Assembly: GCA_017408185.1 (NCBI GenBank)
Contig: JAFQVE010000223.1
Location: forward strand, 1-10,854
Direction: 5' to 3'
Length of the DNA: 10,854 nucleotides
Source: Oscillospiraceae bacterium
GTDB lineage: Bacteria > Bacillota_A > Clostridia > Oscillospirales > JAAYXM01
The translations under genes were made by a program, and so were the position numbers. Positions 6,017 to 10,854 of the stretch are shown here, piece by piece. How positions within the stretch are numbered: the stretch's first letter is position 1; each line of letters begins with the position of its first letter. The notes beneath the pieces are model-generated. The model saw nothing but the letters and a program-made list of their open reading frames with translations, was not told the DNA's origin and made no database searches.

Positions 6017-6766
6017 CTATCCAGTCACTTTAACTTTTTCCATTCCGACGTATTGGGACATAATCCAGTACATCGCCTGCTCGCGGTCAAGCTCGTGGCC
6101 GCCATCGAAGATATCGAGGAACACGCGGCTTTTGGGATATTTTTTCATAAGCGCATTGAAAAAATCAATACTCTGCGTAACCGGAACGGACGGGTCAAAT
6201 TTACCGTGGCATATTTTGAGATTTGCTGTTGCAATCTTGTCCATATACGTCACGGGAGAGCGTTTAAGCATTTCTTCTTCGCTGTTGCTGCAGCAGGCAA
6301 GAATATGCTCTGTATACCTCGGGTTTTCGTTCACCCATTTTGTGAGGTCCGTTATCGGAACATATGCACACATACACTTAAAAAGCTCCGGGCAATACCC
6401 CGCCATAAGAAGTGTCATATGCCCTCCGCCGCTGTTACCGAGAAGAAATACGCTATCCGAATCTATATCCTCGTTTTCCTTTATGTATTCAACGGCATCC
6501 TTGATGTCCTGCTTTGCAAGAAGCGAGCCGCACGCATCTGTTTTGTGCTCATTTGATACAAGGTTTGCGCCGCGGAACTCTGGAAGAAGCAGATTGAAAT
6601 CATACTTTTCCGCATACGGAACCATACCCAGCTGATTGAATCGGTCATAGCTCCATGTATGAAGTACAACAAGAAGCGGTCTTCCTTTGTTCGGCGACTT
6701 ATAGAACAGCGACGGCTGCATAGTTCCGTCAATGCTTGATTTTACAAAAATTTCTGTCTGCTGCAT
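6017..6766 (-). CDS. Alpha/beta hydrolase, prolyl oligopeptidase-like
   Basis: This 249-residue cytoplasmic serine hydrolase has an unknown ester or peptide substrate. The catalytic triad can be placed with fair confidence: nucleophile S112 in GNSGG (110-114), acid D191 in CHGKFDPSVPV (187-196), and histidine H224 in DGGHELD (221-227). HTWS at 36-39 fits the oxyanion-loop position after the first core strand VVLH. There is no signal peptide. The ATG at 6766 is preceded by GAGGAA. It is the last gene of the minus-strand operon, 15 nt after the dehydrogenase. The last nine residues (after SQYV) look unstructured, and a coding-like stretch in another frame follows, so the true C-terminus may have been altered (see findings). 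The family is clear, the substrate is not. Confidence 0.88.
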   Translation of the reverse strand: MQQTEIFVKSSIDGTMQPSLFYKSPNKGRPLLVVLHTWSYDRFNQLGMVPYAEKYDFNLLLPEFRGANLVSNEHKTDACGSLLAKQDIKDAVEYIKENEDIDSDSVFLLGNSGGGHMTLLMAGYCPELFKCMCAYVPITDLTKWVNENPRYTEHILACCSNSEEEMLKRSPVTYMDKIATANLKICHGKFDPSVPVTQSIDFFNALMKKYPKSRVFLDIFDGGHELDREQAMYWIMSQYVGMEKVKVTG

Positions 6767-6781
6767 TTTTAATTTCCTCTT

Positions 6782-7732
6782 TTATTTATTGACCACATTT
6801 ATTGGGTTGCCGGATGCAAATGCCGCCAAATTTTCCGCCACACGGTCGATAAGGCGCACGCGTGTCTCAAACGGCGCCCATGCAATATGCGGAGTGATAA
6901 GGCAATTTTTCGCAGATTTGAGCGGATTGTCCGATGTCATCGGCTCAACGGTGAGAACATCGAGCCCCGCACCGGCAATCTGACCGCGATTAAGTGCCCC
7001 GGCAAGTGCCTCTTCATCAATTGCACCGCCGCGAGAGGTGTTTATCAGAAATGCTGTCTTTTTCATAAGCGACAGCGTTTTTTCGTTGACCATTTTTTCC
7101 GTCTCGGGAGTGAGCGGAGCATGGAGAGTTAGAAAATCCGAACGCGCAAAAAGCTCATCACGCGCAACCACCTCCGCATCCGTCACTTTTTCCGGCGAGC
7201 GCGTGTTTACGATGATATTCATACCAAACGCACGACCGATTTTTGCAACCTCACGCCCGATGCTTCCGTACCCGAAAATCCCGAGCGTTTTCCCCGAAAG
7301 CTCAATGAGCGGGAACGGGAAGTACGAAAATGTGTGTGATTTTATCCAACCGTCGTTGCGGGTGGACTCGGTATATTCACACGTGCTTCCCGCAAGGGCA
7401 AGGATAAATGCAAAGGTGTGCTGTGCAACAGACTGTGTTGAATACCCCGGAACATTGCACACCGCAATACCTCGCTCACGTGCATATGCGATATCTATAT
7501 TGTTATATCCCGTTGCAAAAAGACCGATGTATTTAAGCTTCGGGCATTTCTCTATCACGTCGCGGCTCAATACCGCCTTATTGCATATAACGGCATCCGC
7601 ATCGCCGATGGCATCCGCCAGCTTTTCATGCGCCATTGCATCATACGCCGTAACCTCACCGAGCGCCTCAATCGGCGCAAATGACAAATCTCCGTTAGTG
7701 ACAGTGTTTTTATCAAGAATTACAATTTTCAT
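6782..7732 (-). CDS. D-2-hydroxyacid dehydrogenase (glycerate dehydrogenase-like)
   Basis: This 316-residue NAD(P)-dependent enzyme interconverts a 2-oxoacid and a D-2-hydroxyacid; hydroxypyruvate/glycerate or glyoxylate are likely substrates by family. The Rossmann motif is GIFGYGSIG (151-159). The catalytic residues are visible: R234 in NTSRGGAIDE, E263 in DVLTVEPM and H282 in ITPHIAWAPFETR. The second nucleotide-binding strand ends in IIVNTRS (173-179) without the aspartate that selects NAD, and R178 would suit the NADP phosphate. This suggests NADPH preference and a reductase role. Length is normal. The ATG at 7732 has a GAGGGG site. The gene follows the PsiE-like gene by 15 nt and precedes the hydrolase by 15 nt. 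D-lactate dehydrogenase is less likely from the sequence style, but the substrate cannot be fixed. Confidence 0.9.
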   Translation of the reverse strand: MKIVILDKNTVTNGDLSFAPIEALGEVTAYDAMAHEKLADAIGDADAVICNKAVLSRDVIEKCPKLKYIGLFATGYNNIDIAYARERGIAVCNVPGYSTQSVAQHTFAFILALAGSTCEYTESTRNDGWIKSHTFSYFPFPLIELSGKTLGIFGYGSIGREVAKIGRAFGMNIIVNTRSPEKVTDAEVVARDELFARSDFLTLHAPLTPETEKMVNEKTLSLMKKTAFLINTSRGGAIDEEALAGALNRGQIAGAGLDVLTVEPMTSDNPLKSAKNCLITPHIAWAPFETRVRLIDRVAENLAAFASGNPINVVNK

Positions 7733-7747
7733 AGTGTTTTCCCCTCA

Positions 7748-8197
7748 TCAAAACGGTATTACATCCGGCACTTCTTCTTTTTCCTCAATCTCCACAAGCC
7801 CGTCGGGAGTTTCGACCATATCGTGGCGATTCAGCAAAAATCTTCTTACTGCAAAGAGAACTGCAATAGCCACTACCGTTATGAGATTTTCAAGCGGCGC
7901 GGCATGTCCTACAATAAGCTGACGCGCAAGCGCGAAGGCAAGCACCTCAATAACCGTTTCCGGAGTGTGCTTACAGAGCATTTTTATAAGCTCGGCACCG
8001 ATTGCAAGAATTATTGCATCGTCCAGCACTGTGACAAGAGCCGCAGCCCCCTTTGAATACAGGGACATATCAAACATATCAACAACAAGCCGAACGGCAA
8101 AAATAAGTATCGCCACTCCGACTATTACCGATATAAGCAGCTCAAATAAATAGCTTACCTCAAACATCTTATCCTGAAGCTTTTTTCTCATATTCAT
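7748..8197 (-). CDS. Small PsiE-like membrane protein
   Basis: This 149-residue integral membrane protein resembles the phosphate-starvation-inducible PsiE family, whose function is unknown. Hydrophobic segments lie at about 17-42, 57-75, 83-97 and 102-121, giving roughly four passes, followed by an acidic cytoplasmic-type tail (EIEEKEEVPD, 136-145). The block ELIKMLCKHTPETVIEVLAF followed by ALARQLIVG (69-97) is PsiE-like. Two starts are possible: ATG 8197 and ATG 8191 (MRKKLQ). The purine-rich AGGAAAGGAAG just upstream gives a better 6-nt spacing for 8191, so the shorter 147-residue form may be the real one. It is in the middle of the six-gene operon, 9 nt after ybaK. The family call rests on general pattern only. 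Confidence 0.7.
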   Translation of the reverse strand: MNMRKKLQDKMFEVSYLFELLISVIVGVAILIFAVRLVVDMFDMSLYSKGAAALVTVLDDAIILAIGAELIKMLCKHTPETVIEVLAFALARQLIVGHAAPLENLITVVAIAVLFAVRRFLLNRHDMVETPDGLVEIEEKEEVPDVIPF

Positions 8198-8206
8198 CTT
8201 CCTTTC

Positions 8207-8680
8207 CTATCTTGCAACATCGTCGGTTTTTGCTCCGGTTACGGAAAGCAAATCAGACGGCGCAAGCTCCACCTGATAGCCTATTTTCCCTGCGCTGAAC
8301 ACCATTCTTTCAAGAGACAGGCACGCGCTGTCAACCACCGTTACATACTGTTTTTTCATTCCTATCGGCGAGCACCCTCCACGTATATAACCGGTCACCT
8401 TATTGATATCCTTTACGGCAATCATCTCAACCGCCTTTTCACCGACCGCACGCGCGCACGCCTTTAAGTCAAGCTCACGATTAACCGGCACAACAAAAAC
8501 ATAGTGATTTTTCGACGGAGCAACGGTAACAAGCGTTTTAAAAACGCAGTTTTCATCCACACCGATTTTTCGTGCAACGGACTGACCGTCAAAATCCCCG
8601 CCGCTCTCATATGTATAAACCTTGTAGTTTACCTTAGCGGAATCAAGTATCCGCATTGCATTCGTTTTGAAATTCGCCAC
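8207..8680 (-). CDS. ybaK: Aminoacyl-tRNA deacylase, YbaK/EbsC family
   Basis: This 157-residue cytoplasmic trans-editing enzyme hydrolyses mischarged tRNA, classically Cys-tRNA(Pro), preventing cysteine misincorporation at proline codons. Family features in view are VFKTLV with the key lysine K48 (46-51), the loop GGCSPIGMKK (101-110), and the C-terminal SAGKIGYQVELAPSDLL (129-145). The single-domain length matches free-standing YbaK rather than the INS domain of prolyl-tRNA synthetase. It lies 17 nt after the PHP phosphatase gene and 9 nt before the PsiE-like gene. There are no signs of truncation or missing active-site residues. Substrate preference within the YbaK/ProXp family cannot be read from sequence alone, but the lysine and GGxSPIG loop support Cys-tRNA editing. 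Confidence 0.94.
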   Translation of the reverse strand: MANFKTNAMRILDSAKVNYKVYTYESGGDFDGQSVARKIGVDENCVFKTLVTVAPSKNHYVFVVPVNRELDLKACARAVGEKAVEMIAVKDINKVTGYIRGGCSPIGMKKQYVTVVDSACLSLERMVFSAGKIGYQVELAPSDLLSVTGAKTDDVAR

Positions 8681-8697
8681 GTTCCAAGCCTCTTTTC

Positions 8698-9498
8698 TTA
8701 TAGACAGTCTTTCACAAACTCATTATTCTGCAACACATATGTATACCTAAAGCCTATGTCGCGCAACAAAGCTTTTGCTTCCGGGAACGCGAAGTCAAGC
8801 GTGTCTGCGCTATGGCTGTCTGACGATAGCACGATACCCGCATCAAGCTTCAAAAGCGTATAAAGAAGCTCCTGCTGCGGATACGGAGTTTTTCGGTATC
8901 CGCGCGAAATTGCACCGGTGTTTACCTCAAAAAGAGAGCCCGCCTGCGCCGCTTTTTTTATATATCCGGTTGCAAGCTTTATATATTCTGCATTGTTGAG
9001 AAAGAGCATCGGCTCTGCCTCATCAAACTTTGTTATAAGGTCAAAATGACCTATAATATCCGGCTTGCGGCTCAATATGTACTTACAAAACGATGAATAA
9101 TATGCCTCAGCAAGCTTCAGCACATCCCCGTCGAATGCCGAAACGCACTCTTTCATACATTCGATGCTTGAATCAACCGGATAATACCTTCCGTCCTTGC
9201 AGATATAATGACACGAGCCGATTATGTAGTCAAATTTATCTCTGTCCGTAAGGCAAAAAGCATCTTCTTCAATGCCGAGATATGTGCAGATGTCCTTCTT
9301 ATACTTTTCGCGGAGGGCTTTTATTTCACGAATATATCCGTCTGTATCCTTCATACAGTATGAGGGATCAAAATCCGTATATCCGTGCCCGGAAAAGCCG
9401 ATTGAATCAAATCCGTGCTTTATTGCAGAAAGAACAATATCTTCCGGATTATTCTTTCCATCACAGTAGGTTGTGTGAGTGTGTAAATTAGATTTCAT
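8698..9498 (-). CDS. PHP-domain phosphoesterase, histidinol-phosphatase HisJ type
   Basis: This 266-residue member of the PHP family resembles the HisJ-type histidinol-phosphatase, which removes phosphate from histidinol phosphate in histidine synthesis. Metal ligands of the trinuclear site can be placed: HTH at 6-8, H38 in GFSGHG, E77/E78 in LGIEED, H97 in IGSCHYI, H151 in IGHFDLI, E191 in EVNTGAI, and D227/H229 in SSDSHS. The start is ATG 9498, which puts LHTHT at the family-typical residue 5. A longer TTG form (9534) would overlap the upstream gene by 32 bp and adds no conserved sequence. The ribosome binding site is weak (GGGATAAG), 4 nt after the M20 stop, so translational coupling is likely. 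No other his genes are present, so another phosphoester substrate is possible. Confidence 0.87.
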   Translation of the reverse strand: MKSNLHTHTTYCDGKNNPEDIVLSAIKHGFDSIGFSGHGYTDFDPSYCMKDTDGYIREIKALREKYKKDICTYLGIEEDAFCLTDRDKFDYIIGSCHYICKDGRYYPVDSSIECMKECVSAFDGDVLKLAEAYYSSFCKYILSRKPDIIGHFDLITKFDEAEPMLFLNNAEYIKLATGYIKKAAQAGSLFEVNTGAISRGYRKTPYPQQELLYTLLKLDAGIVLSSDSHSADTLDFAFPEAKALLRDIGFRYTYVLQNNEFVKDCL

Positions 9499-9502
9499 AT
9501 TC

Positions 9503-10759
9503 TTATCCCAATGTGCGGATAACGTATGCCGCAATAATCTTCGTGTACTCCACGAGCTTATCGCACTCTATATATTCGTTGGGCTGATGTGCACCGCCCT
9601 TTTGGCTGAAATCACGCCCTGCGCCGAATGCAAATGCACGGCTGCTTCCGTATTTTGAAATAACGGAAAGGTCGGAAAGGCACGAGCCGCAAACTATCGG
9701 TTCAATACCGCGCACATCTCGCGATGCCTCAAGCATATTCTTAATATCCTCACTGTCCGGCTCAGTATGTACATAGTGGAAAAATCTGGTTTCGGGCACA
9801 AAACCGTCTCCGACAATGCCGAGCGGAGCAAGGCGCTCTGTCAGGATAGCTTCAATTTCGTGAAGCTCGGCATAAATTTCGTCTTTAGTCTTGTCTGTAT
9901 AAAACACAAAGTGAACCTCACCCTTACCGAGGTCTGCACCGTGATTTCCCGCGCGGACGCCCATATAACGCAGAGATGTCTGCGGAATAATTGTTCCCGC
10001 ATAATACGGGTTGGCTTCAAGCTCTTTTTTGCGTGCATCCGCAAATGTTTCAACCACTTCAAGCACTGTTGGAAGTGCCTTTGCCGCAGCAAGAGCGCTG
10101 TCAACAGTGTCCTTTGTATGGAACAGATATTTCAGCTCTCCGCCGCCGGAGCCGCAGTGCCATATCTGATCTCTGCCGTCCATGCTTACAATGCGCTTAC
10201 ACGGATATTTCATAACAGCCGCCATTGCACCGTGTGAGCCGCCGCGTTCTTCATCGCAGTATCCGGCGAAGAGCAAATTCTTCTTCGGAACAAAGCCCTC
10301 TTCCTTTAAGAGCTTTATTATAAAAAGAGCTGCCGCAATTGCATATTTATCATCACCTGCGCCTCTGCCGAAAATCTTGCCGTCACGTACCTCTCCCGAA
10401 AGAGGATCCATCTCCCAGTTTTCAAGGTCACCTATAACAACAGTGTCTGTGTGCGCCATAAGCATAAGCTCATCAACGTTTTCTTCGCCCTGCCAGCGCG
10501 CAACGACATTCGGACGGTTTTCAAGATTATGCCCCGCAATATAATCCGGATGCTCGGAAAAACCCGGAAGTTCCATCGGAGAATAAACATCGCTTTCCAA
10601 CCCAAGCTCACGGCAAAGCTTATCGATATACTTCGCACATTCCTCTTCATTTCCGCCGGTGCTGAAATTCTCGGAATTTATTCTGACAAGGCTGCCAAGA
10701 AGCTCAAAAAGCTCCTCTTTTCTTTCTTCAATCAAACTGCAAATACGCTTTGTGTCCAT
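9503..10759 (-). CDS. M20 family metallopeptidase (ArgE/DapE/CPG2-like)
   Basis: A 418-residue zinc-dependent amidohydrolase/peptidase, probably cytoplasmic, of unknown substrate. Metal-site residues are visible: H103 and D105 in MAHTDT, bridging D136 in GRGAGDD (131-137), catalytic E170 and E171 in GYCDEERGG, D196 in VSMDGRD, and H391 in KGGAHQPNEYI. The central domain (about 205-315) lacks the usual GxxxHSAxP substrate-binding motif, so it is a divergent subfamily. The start is ATG 10759: AAGGAG (10768-10773) is 8 nt upstream, while ATG 10762 is only 5 nt away. A longer form from 10801 would start within the promoter. It is the first gene of the six-gene minus-strand operon, 4 nt before the PHP gene. 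Confidence 0.9.
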   Translation of the reverse strand: MDTKRICSLIEERKEELFELLGSLVRINSENFSTGGNEEECAKYIDKLCRELGLESDVYSPMELPGFSEHPDYIAGHNLENRPNVVARWQGEENVDELMLMAHTDTVVIGDLENWEMDPLSGEVRDGKIFGRGAGDDKYAIAAALFIIKLLKEEGFVPKKNLLFAGYCDEERGGSHGAMAAVMKYPCKRIVSMDGRDQIWHCGSGGGELKYLFHTKDTVDSALAAAKALPTVLEVVETFADARKKELEANPYYAGTIIPQTSLRYMGVRAGNHGADLGKGEVHFVFYTDKTKDEIYAELHEIEAILTERLAPLGIVGDGFVPETRFFHYVHTEPDSEDIKNMLEASRDVRGIEPIVCGSCLSDLSVISKYGSSRAFAFGAGRDFSQKGGAHQPNEYIECDKLVEYTKIIAAYVIRTLG

Positions 10760-10789
10760 CATTATCTCTCCTTGAATTCTATTATTTAA

Positions 10790-10818
10790 ATTATAGCACA
10801 AACACCTCTGATAATCAA
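10790..10818 (-). promoter_or_regulatory. Sigma-A extended -10 promoter of the six-gene operon
   Basis: On the minus strand TTGATT (10813-10818) is followed after 17 bp by a perfect TATAAT (10790-10795), preceded by TGC, giving an extended -10 element. Transcription would begin near 10784, about 25 nt upstream of the M20 start codon at 10759. No operator repeat is seen around it. Confidence 0.75.
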
Positions 10819-10854
10819 GCTTTGGCGTTGCAGCAGAACTTGTAAATTTATGCA

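Noticed and set aside
5921..6556. A 211-codon open frame on the plus strand opposite the hydrolase, with GGGAG upstream of its ATG
   Set aside because: Most of it is antisense to a hydrolase with intact catalytic motifs, the translation shows no family pattern, and the spacing of the putative binding site (11 nt) is poor.
9499..9534. N-terminal extension of the PHP phosphatase from a TTG at 9534
   Set aside because: It overlaps the M20 gene by 32 bp and adds residues before the metal-binding HTH motif, which normally lies at the very N-terminus.
10760..10801. N-terminal extension of the M20 peptidase from an upstream start at 10801
   Set aside because: It would begin upstream of the predicted -10 box and has no ribosome binding site, whereas ATG 10759 has AAGGAG at 8 nt.

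Overview
The window looks like chromosomal DNA from a spore-forming Firmicute, most likely a class Clostridia gut-type bacterium. The evidence is the sporulation pair yqfC-yqfD next to phoH and ybeY, strong GGAGG-type ribosome binding sites, TTG starts, and sigma-A promoters with near-consensus TATAAT boxes. The species cannot be read from the sequence. Twelve protein-coding genes are supported. No rRNA, tRNA, CRISPR array or transposase was seen, and no gene-free stretch exceeds 300 bases.

Left block (about 17-2969, minus strand): yqfC, yqfD, phoH and ybeY form a tight operon, in the order seen around the Bacillus/Clostridium yqf cluster. The 7TM-HD gene yqfF, which lies between phoH and ybeY in B. 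subtilis, is absent: phoH and ybeY overlap by 14 bp. The operon joins two sporulation proteins (probably mother cell) to a PhoH ATPase and the rRNA-maturation endonuclease YbeY, and would continue past the left edge.

Centre: a divergent 144-bp gap (2970-3113) carries a clear sigma-A promoter for a plus-strand membrane family 2 glycosyltransferase (3114-4376), which ends at a strong hairpin terminator (4381-4407). Convergent to it on the minus strand is an AT-rich two-gene island, 4415-5821. It is a toxin-antitoxin module: an MqsR-like toxin gene first, then an unusual antitoxin. The antitoxin has an MqsA/YgiT-type zinc finger with exact MqsA cysteine spacing, an MqsA-like helix-turn-helix, and a C-terminal Panacea (DUF4065/SocA-type) domain. 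The module has its own promoter, with a perfect 24-bp palindrome 3 bp upstream of the -35 box, a good candidate operator. This is the most interesting part of the window.

Right block (6017-10759, minus strand): six closely spaced genes (4-17 nt gaps) run from an extended -10 promoter at 10790-10818. In transcription order they are an M20-family metallopeptidase, a PHP-family (HisJ-type) phosphatase, a YbaK-type aminoacyl-tRNA deacylase, a small PsiE-like membrane protein, a D-2-hydroxyacid dehydrogenase, and an alpha/beta hydrolase. They look like a housekeeping/metabolic operon with no single obvious pathway. The 186-bp gap between this operon and the toxin-antitoxin module (5831-6016) holds an imperfect inverted repeat and a short coding-like stretch in a second frame, possibly debris from insertion of the module.
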